Source: Alphaproteobacteria bacterium (lineage in GTDB: Bacteria > Pseudomonadota > Alphaproteobacteria > UBA8366). From it: DNA of 64,000 nt. The stretch lies in the NCBI GenBank assembly GCA_028281325.1, contig JANQKC010000027.1:186001-250000 (forward strand), read 5' to 3'. Shown piece after piece: positions 51,935-61,224 of this stretch. The translations under genes were made by a program, and so were the position numbers. Position 1 is the stretch's first letter. Every line of letters starts with the position of its first letter. A model generated the notes under the pieces. The model was not told where the DNA came from. It was given only the letters and a program-made list of their open reading frames with translations, and ran no database searches.

Positions 51935-52369
51935 ATGGACGTACAATTCGTCGCCAAACCGGCCCTTTCATCCGGGTCGGGAAACGCACAGCAGGCAAAT
52001 TCGACACCGAACGCCGGCGCCGAATCCAGTGCAAAGGCGCTCATCAACAACGCGGTGCCGGTTCCTCAAGAAAGCACAAGCCCGTCGGCCGAGCGTCGCC
52101 AGGACAAGCTTGGCAAGCAGCAGGAAGAATCCGTTACCGCACAACAGGCCATCGAAAGCCTGCGCCTTAGCAACCGGCGTACCCAGCTCGACTTCAACAC
52201 GGAACTGAACACGATCTTTCTTCAGATCGTGGACACACGCACCGAAGAGGTGGTCGATACGATTCCGCCAGAAGAGTTGGTGCGCCAGCTTCAAGGCCGA
52301 TTCGATCCGCCGGTTCAAGCCGCGTTTGAGGATTCGTCCGGTGGCGTTGTGATCGACAAGTCGATCTAG
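51935..52369 (+). CDS. flaG: FlaG-like flagellar protein
   Basis: A 144-residue protein with a low-complexity Ser/Ala/Gln N-terminus and the FlaG core TQLDFNTELNTIFLQIVDTR followed by TEEVVDTIPPEELVRQLQGR. FlaG proteins affect filament length. ATG 51935 has AGGAGG 6 bases upstream. It precedes fliK but has its own promoter. Confidence 0.82.
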   Translation: MDVQFVAKPALSSGSGNAQQANSTPNAGAESSAKALINNAVPVPQESTSPSAERRQDKLGKQQEESVTAQQAIESLRLSNRRTQLDFNTELNTIFLQIVDTRTEEVVDTIPPEELVRQLQGRFDPPVQAAFEDSSGGVVIDKSI

Positions 52370-52503
52370 TCAGGTTCGTTTGCCGACCCGGCCCGCCGCA
52401 GGCACTGCTTCGCGGCGCATTTTCGCATGCGCGGCGTGTCGTATCGGGGCCGACCATAAGACGGAAAAAAATACCCCGATCCGACAGCATAAATTTCCCA
52501 GCC

Positions 52504-52516
52504 GGCAATAAATGCC
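52504..52516. promoter_or_regulatory. FlbD/ftr-like imperfect inverted repeat upstream of fliK
   Basis: GGCAA-TAA-ATGCC, one mismatch, about 88 bp before the predicted fliK transcript start. Confidence 0.5.
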
Positions 52517-52570
52517 ATTCCCATCAGGTTCCGCGCGATAGTTTCTTCATACTATTCAATAAGTTAAATA

Positions 52571-52586
52571 TGGCCCGCCGATTGCT
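52571..52586 (+). promoter_or_regulatory. Sigma-54 promoter of fliK-flgD-flgE
   Basis: TGGCCCG-CCGA-TTGCT: full TTGC at -12, one mismatch at -24. The fliK ATG is 39 bp downstream. Confidence 0.8.
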
Positions 52587-52624
52587 CAGTCCAGGACGCA
52601 TTGGTAATCCATGTCGTGAGCTGA

Positions 52625-54022
52625 ATGAGCGCAACCGCCATATTCCCGTCCACCGACCCTGTTGCCCCGTTACCGCCGGGCAAAAGCGGCACGACTGCGT
52701 CGACGGATGACGATCAGGCATTTGCGGACCTGCTGGGCGATGGCTCGATTTCCGATCTCGTTCTCGCGAGTTTAGCCCGCCAAGCCACGCCGGACGCCCG
52801 GCTCCAACAGAACGGCATCGCGGACCAGCCAGCCGATGCCGCGACACCGCAACTCGACGCTCCGCAGCCGCCTGACGCGCCGCGCGATCGCGCGCGCCCG
52901 CCGCAACAGGCAGAACCGGAACGGCAAGCTCCGGAAGAGCCCGCGCCCCCTTCTGATGCGGCGGCGGTATCGCCACTGATTGGGCATGCCGCACCGGGCG
53001 AGCAAAAGGCCGCCCGTCCCGCCCCTGCATCGCCGGCGCAACCGAACGGGCAAGCCGATCAGACAACCGCAGCGCAAACCCGTGCCGCAACGGCGCCCGC
53101 CCAAACCCAGCCCGCCGCCGCCCCGAACACGCCGCCGCGCGCGCAAGTCACGGAGACACCCGCCGACCTTGTATCGCAGCCGGGCAATACCTTGACCGCC
53201 AACGCCGCTGTCGTGGCGCAAAAAGCCACCGACAGCCGGGCACAGCTTGCCGCCACCGCTGAACCGGCCGCCGGCTTGGCCGCCCAGAATGCTCAGCAGC
53301 GCGCCCTCGGCAATGGACAGGGGGCACGAACGCCGGGTCAACTCGCCAGCGATGCCGCAGCGGCCAAAGCCGCGGCGCAGAACAGCCAGACCGCGCCGCA
53401 ACCCACAATGCCCGCGACGGATGCCTTCAATGCAATGTTGGCAACGCAAGCGGCCCCGGCATCGCAACCGGCGCCCACGGCGGGCTCTTTCGCCCGCGCC
53501 GAACAGGCAATGCTTGCGAGCAACGGCAGCGCGGGCCAGCCCGTAGCCCGGCAGGCATCCAACCCGGCGCCCGTGCAGCCACCCAAACCGCCCGTGCCGC
53601 CGAAACTGGTGACCAACCAGGTTGCCGTCCAGATTCAGAAAGCGGCGGCGCAAGGCTCGGACCGGATCAATATCCAGCTCAAGCCGGCTGAGCTGGGCCG
53701 CGTCGAGGTCCAGATGGACGTGGCCAAGGATGGTCGCGTCACCGCCGTCATTTCAGCGGACCGGTCCGAGACCTTGGACCTGTTGCAACGTGACGCGCGG
53801 GCCTTGCAGAACGCGTTGAACGACGCGGGATTGCGGACCGATTCCGATAGCCTGAGTTTCAACCTGAAAGGTCAGAACCACGCGCAACGCGACGGTGACG
53901 GCTCCGCCGGCCAGCCAGGGAGCGACGACGTGCTGGGCGACGGCGCGGACGGCGCCGACGACTCCGGCCTAGTCGCCCGGCAGGACATCATGACCGACGA
54001 CCGCATCGACATCGAAGTGTAA
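52625..54022 (+). CDS. fliK: Flagellar hook-length control protein FliK
   Basis: A 465-residue protein. Residues about 20-340 are Ala/Gln/Pro-rich and disordered, as expected of the molecular ruler. The C-terminal hook domain INIQLKPAELGRVEVQMDVA, DGRVTAVISADRSETLDLLQ and ALQNALNDAGLRTDSDSLSF is clear. It measures hook length and triggers the FlhB switch. First gene of fliK-flgD-flgE. Confidence 0.92.
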   Translation: MSATAIFPSTDPVAPLPPGKSGTTASTDDDQAFADLLGDGSISDLVLASLARQATPDARLQQNGIADQPADAATPQLDAPQPPDAPRDRARPPQQAEPERQAPEEPAPPSDAAAVSPLIGHAAPGEQKAARPAPASPAQPNGQADQTTAAQTRAATAPAQTQPAAAPNTPPRAQVTETPADLVSQPGNTLTANAAVVAQKATDSRAQLAATAEPAAGLAAQNAQQRALGNGQGARTPGQLASDAAAAKAAAQNSQTAPQPTMPATDAFNAMLATQAAPASQPAPTAGSFARAEQAMLASNGSAGQPVARQASNPAPVQPPKPPVPPKLVTNQVAVQIQKAAAQGSDRINIQLKPAELGRVEVQMDVAKDGRVTAVISADRSETLDLLQRDARALQNALNDAGLRTDSDSLSFNLKGQNHAQRDGDGSAGQPGSDDVLGDGADGADDSGLVARQDIMTDDRIDIEV

Positions 54023-54049
54023 ACGCAAGGACGCATCGGGGAATCGACC

Positions 54050-54775
54050 ATGGAAATCGATGTCAACGGCATCATCAATCCCAATAGAACGGAATCCAAC
54101 AGCAGTTCGTCGTTGTCGAAGCTATCCAGCGACCTGGACAGTTTCCTGACGATCCTGACGACCCAACTGCAGTTTCAGGACCCGCTGGAGCCCTTGGAAT
54201 CGAGCGAGTTCACCAATCAGCTCGTCCTGTTCGCACAAGTGGAACAGGACATTCAGCAGAACCAGAATCTTGAGCAGATGGTGTCGCTGCAGCAGGACAA
54301 CATCGCGGTCGGCGCCTTGTCCTTCATGAACAAGTCGGTCGATGTCGCCTGGCCGGTATCGGAACTGCGGAACGGCGAGGCTTCCTTCAGCTACATCCTG
54401 TCGAGAGAGGCAACCGCCGCCACCCTGACCATCCTGGACCAGAACGGCCAAAGCGTCCGCACGGAAACCGCCGAAGTCACCGAAGGCCGGCACGATTTCG
54501 ATTGGGACGGCAAGGACGATATCGGCAATACGCTGGAAGACGGCGTTTACATCATCCAGGTCAACGCGTTGGACGCGAACAATCAGCCGATCGAAGTCGG
54601 ATACAGCACCTTCGGCACCGTGACCGGCGTTGCCTTGGACGGCGGCACCGCGATTCTGGAAATCGGCGACGTGCAAGTGCCCTTGGGCAACGTTACACGC
54701 ATCCGCGAACCCGGCGAATTAGGCGACGGCAGCGGCGAAACAGACGACGAGACGACGGAGGATTTGGACGCCTGA
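54050..54775 (+). CDS. flgD: Flagellar hook capping protein FlgD
   Basis: A 241-residue protein. The N-terminal DLDSFLTILTTQLQFQDPLEPLESSEFTNQLVLFAQVEQ is the FlgD signature; the C-terminal part has an Ig-like/FLG domain (FDWDGKDDIGNTLEDGVYII). It caps the growing hook. The stop lies 64 bp before flgE; the last 30 residues are acidic. Confidence 0.95.
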   Translation: MEIDVNGIINPNRTESNSSSSLSKLSSDLDSFLTILTTQLQFQDPLEPLESSEFTNQLVLFAQVEQDIQQNQNLEQMVSLQQDNIAVGALSFMNKSVDVAWPVSELRNGEASFSYILSREATAATLTILDQNGQSVRTETAEVTEGRHDFDWDGKDDIGNTLEDGVYIIQVNALDANNQPIEVGYSTFGTVTGVALDGGTAILEIGDVQVPLGNVTRIREPGELGDGSGETDDETTEDLDA

Positions 54776-54839
54776 CGATCATCGGGACGTCCAATAGCGA
54801 GAGGACCACCAGAGTTCGACTGAATAAGGGAAGCATGCG

Positions 54840-56132
54840 ATGAGTATTTTTGGCGGACTACGCTCTGCCGTGACAGGTTTGGCCGCACAGAGCCAAGCGC
54901 TAGGCATGATTGCGGACAACATCGCCAACGTGAGCACGACGGGATACAAGAAAGTATCGCCGCAGTTCTCGACCCTGGTGACCGTGCAAGCCACGAAGAC
55001 GCTTCATTCGCCCGGCGGCGTTCAGCCGAACGTGCTGCGCGGTATCGACGAACAAGGGCTGCTTGAGGCGTCGTCCTCCGCAACCAACATCGGCATCGCC
55101 GGCAACGGCTTCTTCGTGGTCAACGAAAATGCCTCGGGAACCGGCAACACCGTGTTCACGCGGGCCGGCGCCTTCGCGCCCGACAAGGACGGCAACCTGG
55201 TCAATACCGCCGGTTTCCACCTCATGGGATGGCCGATCGTGAACGGCGTGGTCCAACAAACCAACGTGCTTGGGGCGTTGTCGGTCATTAACGTGGGTAA
55301 TCTGACCGCGACGCCGCAGGAAACCACGTCGGTATCGATCGGCGCCAATCTCGACAACGGGACAGCGACCGGCGGCACTTTCGACCTCGCGGCGGAACTC
55401 TTCGACCTGCAAGGCGGAACGCACAACCTAACGATCACATTCACCAAGACCGCGACGGCCAACGAGTGGACCATGAACGGCACCATCGCGAACGCCCTGT
55501 TCGACGACGGCGCGACCGGCGCGGCGACCGTCGCCCTCGGCACCGTGACCTTCAACCCCAACGGCACGCTCGGGTCGGTTGCCGCGAATGCGGGCACGAC
55601 GACGCTCAGCGGCGACGACCTGGTCTTCACCGTCGACTACGACAGCGCGTTGGGCACCACGGCGGATCAAGTTGCCGTCACCTTGGACCTCGGCACGCTG
55701 AACGCCGCGGATGGACTGACGCAGTTCGCCGGCGCAAGCACACCGAAATTCATCAACCGCGATGGCCGTGAATTCGGGTCGCCGACCGGTGTGACAATCG
55801 ACGAGGACGGCATCGTCACTGTCCAGTTCGACAACGGCGAAACGCGAAACGTGTTCCAGGTGCCGCTGGTGACCTTCAACAACCCAAACGGTCTCGCCGA
55901 GCAAACGGGCAACGTCTACATCGAAACGACCGCCTCCGGCACGGCCACGGCCCAAGCGCCCAACTCGGGCGGCGCCGGCACCATCGCCCCCTCGGCATTG
56001 GAGGCTTCCACGGTGGATATCGCCGACGAGTTTACCCGCATGATCATCACCCAACGGGCCTTTTCGGCCAATACCCGGGTCATAACCACCGGCGACGAAC
56101 TGCTCACCGAACTGGTGCAGATTATCCGGTAG
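54840..56132 (+). CDS. flgE: Flagellar hook protein FlgE
   Basis: A 430-residue hook protein: SIFGGLRSAVTGLAAQSQAL and NIANVSTTGYKKVSPQFSTL at the N-terminus, VDIADEFTRMIITQRAFSAN at the C-terminus, with a Thr/Asn/Gly-rich middle. The hook operon ends with a strong terminator 37 bp later. Confidence 0.96.
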   Translation: MSIFGGLRSAVTGLAAQSQALGMIADNIANVSTTGYKKVSPQFSTLVTVQATKTLHSPGGVQPNVLRGIDEQGLLEASSSATNIGIAGNGFFVVNENASGTGNTVFTRAGAFAPDKDGNLVNTAGFHLMGWPIVNGVVQQTNVLGALSVINVGNLTATPQETTSVSIGANLDNGTATGGTFDLAAELFDLQGGTHNLTITFTKTATANEWTMNGTIANALFDDGATGAATVALGTVTFNPNGTLGSVAANAGTTTLSGDDLVFTVDYDSALGTTADQVAVTLDLGTLNAADGLTQFAGASTPKFINRDGREFGSPTGVTIDEDGIVTVQFDNGETRNVFQVPLVTFNNPNGLAEQTGNVYIETTASGTATAQAPNSGGAGTIAPSALEASTVDIADEFTRMIITQRAFSANTRVITTGDELLTELVQIIR

Positions 56133-56168
56133 CGCCTGACCAACGCCTACGCGAAATTCGCTTCCCAA

Positions 56169-56198
56169 TGGCCCGGCATTCGCCGGGCCATTTCTTTT
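56169..56198 (+). terminator. Rho-independent terminator of fliK-flgD-flgE
   Basis: TGGCCCGGC-ATTC-GCCGGGCCA, a perfect 9-bp stem, followed by TTTCTTTT. Confidence 0.9.
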
Positions 56199-56265
56199 GG
56201 ATTCCGCATATAGCTCTGAAAAATAAACAGTTTTTATTCCTAGCCTGGCAGGCCACCGGTGCGCT

Positions 56266-56280
56266 TTAGCCATTTGTTAA
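56266..56280 (+). promoter_or_regulatory. CtrA-like box upstream of sciP
   Basis: TTAG-CCATTTG-TTAA is one mismatch from the CtrA consensus TTAA-N7-TTAA. It ends 60 bp before the sciP ATG. Caulobacter sciP is transcribed by CtrA, so the position is sensible, but the site is AT-rich enough to arise by chance. Confidence 0.5.
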
Positions 56281-56340
56281 AGATTGCGGCGTATAGCTAG
56301 TGGCTGACGATTTTCCACACCAGACAGCAAGTCGGACTTA

Positions 56341-56634
56341 ATGAGGCCAGCTGCAGAAACAGGCACACAGACTGTCGTCGGACCTGACGGCAGAGCCATG
56401 ACGATCCACGATCTTCCCCCGCCGAACACGACCCGGTGGGTGGTCCGTCGTAAGGCGCAGGTCGTATTTGGCGTGCAAGCGGGTCTCCTTTCATTGGAGG
56501 AGGCTTGCAGCCGATACAACCTGACCTCCGAGGAGTTCGCCTCCTGGGAGCGCCTGATCGAACGTCATGGCATACGCGGCCTTCGCGTCACGCGCCTGAA
56601 AGAATATCGCAAGTCGGAAGGCCAGGCCGGGTAA
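56341..56634 (+). CDS. sciP: CtrA inhibitor SciP (DUF1153)
   Basis: A 97-residue protein with the DUF1153 core DLPPPNTTRWVVRRKAQVVFGV, LLSLEEACSRYNLTSEEFASWE and HGIRGLRVTRLKEYR. This is the helical DNA-binding-like domain of SciP, which binds CtrA and blocks activation in G1 in Caulobacter. It lies alone between the hook operon and the fliF operon with a CtrA-like box ahead of it. Confidence 0.9.
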   Translation: MRPAAETGTQTVVGPDGRAMTIHDLPPPNTTRWVVRRKAQVVFGVQAGLLSLEEACSRYNLTSEEFASWERLIERHGIRGLRVTRLKEYRKSEGQAG

Positions 56635-57061
56635 CGCGGCCAAGCCCGCAGGGGCAACCTTTTGCCCAACCCCTTGCATTGACTCTTAAGTATTCCAGCC
56701 CCGGCATACCGACATGCGCATATTCAGCAAAGAAAACTACGTTTGAATCGGCGATTCTAGTGATCGAAGTCTTTTGAATTCTTTTATTCGTTAACCTTTA
56801 AGCAGACTCGCAACGATTCAATTTCGCTTTTTTTGGTAGATCGGCAAATTTTGCCGAGTTTTATCTTCATTTTTACTCAGAACTCGTTTAGGTTCCTCTT
56901 CCACTGGAGGCCAATGCCCGACCGCAGCGTCCTCGACGTTCAGAATCCCAGCCTGTTCGGAAGGATGGGATACATCGAGTCGGTGGGTCGTTCGGCGGCG
57001 TCCAGGAGGGGAAGAAGCCTAGGTTTGATCGCATGGGCGTTCGTTTAGAGGTGGGGTAGAA
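56635..57061. other. 427-bp fliF upstream region
   Basis: Contains a perfect FlbD-like palindrome (separate entry) and TTAA words (CGTTAACCTTTAAGC) near 56790 that could serve CtrA, but no sigma-54 promoter. A 44-codon ORF (56914-57048) after GGAGG is a weak leader-peptide candidate that I do not call. Confidence 0.5.
56841..56857. promoter_or_regulatory. FlbD/ftr-like perfect inverted repeat upstream of fliF
   Basis: TCGGCAA-ATT-TTGCCGA, perfect 7-bp arms, same core as the sites before the sigma-54 promoters, but here without one. It may be where FlbD represses its own operon. Confidence 0.7.
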
Positions 57062-58756
57062 GTGAACGCATTCGTCGAGACGTTTCGGAATCTTGGCGTC
57101 GGCCGCTTGGCGGCCGCCGCCGGCATGACGATTGGTTTGATCGTCTTTTTCGTGTTCTTGGCAACGCGTCTGTCGACGTCGCAACTGGCTCTCTTATTCG
57201 ATGACCTACAACAAGACGACACCGCAAGGATCGTTCAGCAGTTGGAATCTATGGCGATCCCGCACGAGGTCAGCGCCGACAACCGCCAGGTCCGCGTGCC
57301 GTCGGATCAAGTGGCCCGGCTACGCCTGGCGCTCGCCGAACAAGGCCTGCCGGAGGACGGGTCGATCGGGTACGAAATATTCGATCGCGACCAAACGCTG
57401 GGCACATCCAACTTTATCCAGAATATCAATCATGTCCGGGCCCTTGAGGGCGAACTGGCGCGAACCATCGCAACGGTCAGTTCGGTGCGAGCCGCCCGGG
57501 TCCATCTCGTCCTGCCGCGGCGGGAACTGTTCAGTCGCGAGCGGCTGGATCCCAGCGCATCGATCGTCCTGAAAATGCGGGGCACCGGGCGCCTGGACCG
57601 CGGACAAATTCAAGCGGTTCAGCATCTCGTGGCCACGGCGGTCGCGGGGCTGAAACCCGACCGGATTTCGATCATCGACGATCGCGGCACCTTGCTCTCG
57701 CGCGGCGGCGACGGCAGCGGCGAAGGCACCGCCGCCTTGAATGCCGAAGAGCGCCGCGTTGCCTTCGAGGGCCGGTTGAACCGCACGATCGAACAGTTGA
57801 TCGAACCCAGCGTCGGCATCGGCAACGTCCGCGCCGAAGTGCGCGCGCAGATGGACTTCGATCGCGTCGTCACGAACGAGGAAATCTACGACCCCGAGGG
57901 CCAAGTGGTTCGATCCACGCAGTCGATCTCCGAAGCCAACAACAACAGAGAGACCGATGCCGGCGCCGTCACCGTCGGCCAGAACCTGCCCGACGCGCAA
58001 GACAACCAAAACGCGGGCGGCGCCGAATCCGCCTCCAACCGGACCGAGGAATCGACGAATTTCGAGATTTCGAAAACCATCCGTCAGCATATTCGCGAAG
58101 GCGGCAGCATAAAGCGGCTCTCGGTCGCGGTCCTGGTGAACGACCGGGTGAGAGAGAATCCCGAGGGCGAGCCAAGCTTCGAGCCGCGCAGCGCCGAGGA
58201 GCTGGCCAATCTGGAAAAACTGGTCAAAACCGCCGTCGGCTATGACGCACAGCGCGGCGATACCGTTGAAATCGTCAACATGCGCTTCGCCGAGCCGCCG
58301 CAAATGTTGGGCGGTGTCGATGACGCCATTTTCCTCGGATTCTCAACCGCAGACCTTCGCCGCATCGTCGAGGTTTTGATCCTCGCCGTCGTCGGCATCC
58401 TGATCATATTGCTCGTCGTGCGGCCGCTGATCGCAAAAATCTTTGAAACGAGTCCGGGCGCCGCACCGGATGGGCCGATGGCTATCGGCGCGGACGGCCG
58501 ACCGCTTCTCACCAATCAATCGGTGGGGGCCGACGGCGCCCCTGTGATGGTCGCCGGCGCCGGCGAGGATGGCACGGCGGTCGGGCCGGACGGCGCGCTC
58601 GTCAGCGCCAACAATTTGGGCGACATGTTGGACGTGAACCAAGTAGAGGGCCGCGTCCAGGCATCGTCGCTGAATAAGATCGGCGAGATCATCGAAAAGC
58701 ATCCGGAGGAAGCGGCGACGATCCTCCGTAGCTGGATGTACCAAGACCAGACTTAG
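57062..58756 (+). CDS. fliF: Flagellar MS-ring protein FliF
   Basis: A 564-residue membrane protein starting at GTG 57062. Transmembrane helices lie near residues 16-37 ([16 protein letters not shown]) and 438-462 ([20 protein letters not shown]). The periplasmic part has [20 protein letters not shown] and [20 protein letters not shown], the FliF ring-building motifs; the C-terminal tail ([20 protein letters not shown]) binds FliG. First gene of fliF-fliG-fliH-fliN-motA-flbD-flhA. Confidence 0.96.
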   Translation: MNAFVETFRNLGVGRLAAAAGMTIGLIVFFVFLATRLSTSQLALLFDDLQQDDTARIVQQLESMAIPHEVSADNRQVRVPSDQVARLRLALAEQGLPEDGSIGYEIFDRDQTLGTSNFIQNINHVRALEGELARTIATVSSVRAARVHLVLPRRELFSRERLDPSASIVLKMRGTGRLDRGQIQAVQHLVATAVAGLKPDRISIIDDRGTLLSRGGDGSGEGTAALNAEERRVAFEGRLNRTIEQLIEPSVGIGNVRAEVRAQMDFDRVVTNEEIYDPEGQVVRSTQSISEANNNRETDAGAVTVGQNLPDAQDNQNAGGAESASNRTEESTNFEISKTIRQHIREGGSIKRLSVAVLVNDRVRENPEGEPSFEPRSAEELANLEKLVKTAVGYDAQRGDTVEIVNMRFAEPPQMLGGVDDAIFLGFSTADLRRIVEVLILAVVGILIILLVVRPLIAKIFETSPGAAPDGPMAIGADGRPLLTNQSVGADGAPVMVAGAGEDGTAVGPDGALVSANNLGDMLDVNQVEGRVQASSLNKIGEIIEKHPEEAATILRSWMYQDQT

Positions 58757-58764
58757 GGACCGGA

Positions 58765-59781
58765 ATGCGCGTAAGAGAAGATTATCGCGGCCTGAACGGC
58801 ACCGAGAAAGCAGCGATTCTGCTGCTCTCGCTCGGCGAGGAACATGTAACCCGCGTGTTCGGCCACATGGACGACGACGAAATTCGCGAGCTGTCGTCGA
58901 CCATGGCGAATCTGGGCACCATCGACGCCAATCTCGTCGAGCGGCTGTTCATCGAGTTCGCCGAGAAAATGTCGTCGACCGGATCGCTTGTCGGCACCTT
59001 CGAAAGCACGGAGCGGCTGCTCAACCGTGTCCTCGGCGAGGACCGCGTGCAGTTGATCATGGAAGAGATTCGCGGCCCCGCCGGCCGCACCATGTGGGAC
59101 AAGCTTGCGAACGTGAACGAGCTGGTGCTCGCCAACTACCTCAAGAACGAGTACCCACAGACCGTCGCGGTCGTGATGTCGAAGATCAATCCCGACCACG
59201 CATCGCGCGTCCTGGCCTGCCTACCGGAAAACTTCGCGATGGAAGTCATCATGCGCATGCTGCGGATGGAATCCGTGCAGAAGGAAGTGATCGACGACGT
59301 GGAGCGCACCTTGCGGAACGAATTCATGTCGAACCTCGCCCGTTCGCAAGGCCGCGACGCGCACGAGATGATGGCGGAAATCTTCAACAATCTGGACCGC
59401 AGCACCGAGGAACGATTCATCGGCATGCTCGAAGACCGCAACCGGGACGCGGCGGATCGCATCAAGCAACTGATGTTCACCTTCGACGATCTCGCGAAGA
59501 TCGACGCGGCGGGAATCCAGACGCTGTTGCGGTCGGTCGATAAGGAGAAATTGGGCATCGCCTTGAAAGGGGCCTCTGAAACGATCCGCGACTTGTTCTT
59601 CGGCAACATGTCCGAACGCGCCGCCAAGATCATGCGCGAGGATATGGAAGCCCTGGGACCGGTGCGTCTGCGCGATGTTGAGGAAGCGCAAATTGAAATG
59701 GTGATGACGGCCAAGGATCTGTCGGCCAAGGGCGAGATCACCATCGCCGAGGGCGACGCGGAAGATGAGTTGGTCTATTAG
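58765..59781 (+). CDS. fliG: Flagellar motor switch protein FliG
   Basis: A 338-residue C-ring protein. N-terminal [20 protein letters not shown], the [20 protein letters not shown] segment and the C-terminal torque helix [20 protein letters not shown] with charged residues are typical. It couples stator ion flow to rotation. Eight bp after fliF. Confidence 0.96.
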   Translation: MRVREDYRGLNGTEKAAILLLSLGEEHVTRVFGHMDDDEIRELSSTMANLGTIDANLVERLFIEFAEKMSSTGSLVGTFESTERLLNRVLGEDRVQLIMEEIRGPAGRTMWDKLANVNELVLANYLKNEYPQTVAVVMSKINPDHASRVLACLPENFAMEVIMRMLRMESVQKEVIDDVERTLRNEFMSNLARSQGRDAHEMMAEIFNNLDRSTEERFIGMLEDRNRDAADRIKQLMFTFDDLAKIDAAGIQTLLRSVDKEKLGIALKGASETIRDLFFGNMSERAAKIMREDMEALGPVRLRDVEEAQIEMVMTAKDLSAKGEITIAEGDAEDELVY

Positions 59782-59807
59782 GCCGAACCGAGTTTGGAGT
59801 CCACACG

Positions 59808-60767
59808 GTGGATGACACGACAACCGATACCGTAGCCGAGGAACCGTCGCCTTACCTGTTCGACGTTTCGTTCGATACGGATGCGGCGGCCCTTGCCGCA
59901 GCGGAAGCCGAAGCGGAAAAAGAAGAACCGCCCGAGCCGACATTCACGCTGCTGCAAGTCGACGAAGCGCGGAAACAGGGCTTCGACGAAGGCGTGTTGT
60001 CAGGACGGGAGGAAGCGTCGAACGGGATCGAGGCCCATATCAGCCAGACCCTGGAAAACATGGCCCAGCAGTTGCCCGCGATCGCCCAGGCGCAATACGC
60101 GGCAAACGAGTTGGTGACGGCGAATGCCGGGGAAATTGCCATAACGGTCATGCACAAATTGATGCCCACGCTGCTCGAACGGCATGGCATCGCGGAAATC
60201 GACACCCTGCTTGCCGAGTGCGTCGCGAACCTGATCGATCAGCCGAAAATACGCGTTCGCGTCGCGGCGGACGTCGCTGAGACCGTCGAGCAGCGCCTCG
60301 AAAGTCTCATCGCGTCCAGCGGCTTCGACGGACGGTTCCTGGTCGAACCAGACGCGGCAATGAAACCAGCGGACTGCTGTATCGACTGGCCCGGCGGTGG
60401 GATGGAAAAACGAACCGAGGCGATTTGGACCCAAATCGACGACGCGCTCGCACGGTTCCTGGATCGGTACGCCCAGAACAATCCCGCGCCGGTGGGCTCG
60501 GAAAACGAGAGCCAACCGGCGCCAACATCATCGGCGAATGTCGGAGCGGACGATGCCCATGCCGCCCAACCGACGGCGGACACGGTCGAACACGCACAAC
60601 CCACAACCGAAGAACTCTCCGCCGAACCGGCGGCCGATGCCGCAGCCGGCGATGCGGCGGAACCACGACCCGACGACGACGCATCCGGCGAACCGGGCGA
60701 GCCGCAAAGCGATGCGCCGCCGCCGGACGTCGAAACGAAAGCAATCGATCCGGAAGCCTCTGCATGA
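59808..60767 (+). CDS. fliH: FliH-like export ATPase regulator with long acidic tail
   Basis: A 319-residue protein in the fliH position between fliG and fliN (FlbE in Caulobacter). A helical middle (EARKQGFDEGVLSGREEASN, AAECVANLIDQPKIRVRVAA-like) with the FliH GGGMEKRTEAIWTQIDDALA end is followed by about 95 extra Ala/Pro/Glu/Asp-rich residues. Start is GTG 59808 with GGAG 8 bases upstream. It would regulate the FliI ATPase, whose gene is not in the window. Confidence 0.8.
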   Translation: MDDTTTDTVAEEPSPYLFDVSFDTDAAALAAAEAEAEKEEPPEPTFTLLQVDEARKQGFDEGVLSGREEASNGIEAHISQTLENMAQQLPAIAQAQYAANELVTANAGEIAITVMHKLMPTLLERHGIAEIDTLLAECVANLIDQPKIRVRVAADVAETVEQRLESLIASSGFDGRFLVEPDAAMKPADCCIDWPGGGMEKRTEAIWTQIDDALARFLDRYAQNNPAPVGSENESQPAPTSSANVGADDAHAAQPTADTVEHAQPTTEELSAEPAADAAAGDAAEPRPDDDASGEPGEPQSDAPPPDVETKAIDPEASA

Positions 60768-60794
60768 GCTTCCTGACCAATGGAGGATCTGACG

Positions 60795-61190
60795 ATGTCG
60801 GATGAGGAAAACCTAGAACTGAACGAGCTCGAAGGCGAAAGCGGCGACGGCGATGCCGGTGGCGAGGCCAGCGACGCTGGGGACGAAAGCACGGATATGG
60901 CGCTCGCCATGGCGGCAGAGGATGCCGGCCGGCCGCAAGGCGCAGGCGATTTGGAAGCGGTCTATGACATTCCCGTCCAGGTTTCCGCCGTTCTCGGGCG
61001 AGCCTCGATGCAAGTGAACCAATTGCTCAAACTCGGACGCGGCGCGGTCGTCGAACTCGACCGCAAGGTCGGCGAGGCGATCGACATCTACGTCAATAAC
61101 CGCCTCGTCGCGCGCGGCGAAGTCGTCGTGGTCGAGGACAAGCTGGGCGTGACGATGACCGAAATCATCAAGTCGGACCGCAGCGCCTAA
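60795..61190 (+). CDS. fliN: Flagellar motor switch protein FliN
   Basis: A 131-residue protein with an acidic N-terminus and the SpoA domain (DIPVQVSAVLGRASMQVNQL, GRGAVVELDRKVGEAIDIYV, LVARGEVVVVEDKLGVTMTE). GGAGG lies 9 bases before ATG 60795, so I prefer it to the track's ATG five codons earlier. C-ring component with FliM. Confidence 0.93.
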   Translation: MSDEENLELNELEGESGDGDAGGEASDAGDESTDMALAMAAEDAGRPQGAGDLEAVYDIPVQVSAVLGRASMQVNQLLKLGRGAVVELDRKVGEAIDIYVNNRLVARGEVVVVEDKLGVTMTEIIKSDRSA

Positions 61191-61224
61191 TCCGCCGCGC
61201 ATAAACAAGGTAACGACGGAAACC

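Noticed and set aside
52772-53653. 293-codon minus-strand ORF
   Set aside because: Antisense shadow of the low-complexity part of fliK.
56914-57048. 44-codon ORF before fliF as a leader peptide
   Set aside because: GGAGG is only 3 bases from the ATG and the product is unremarkable; could be revisited with ribosome profiling.
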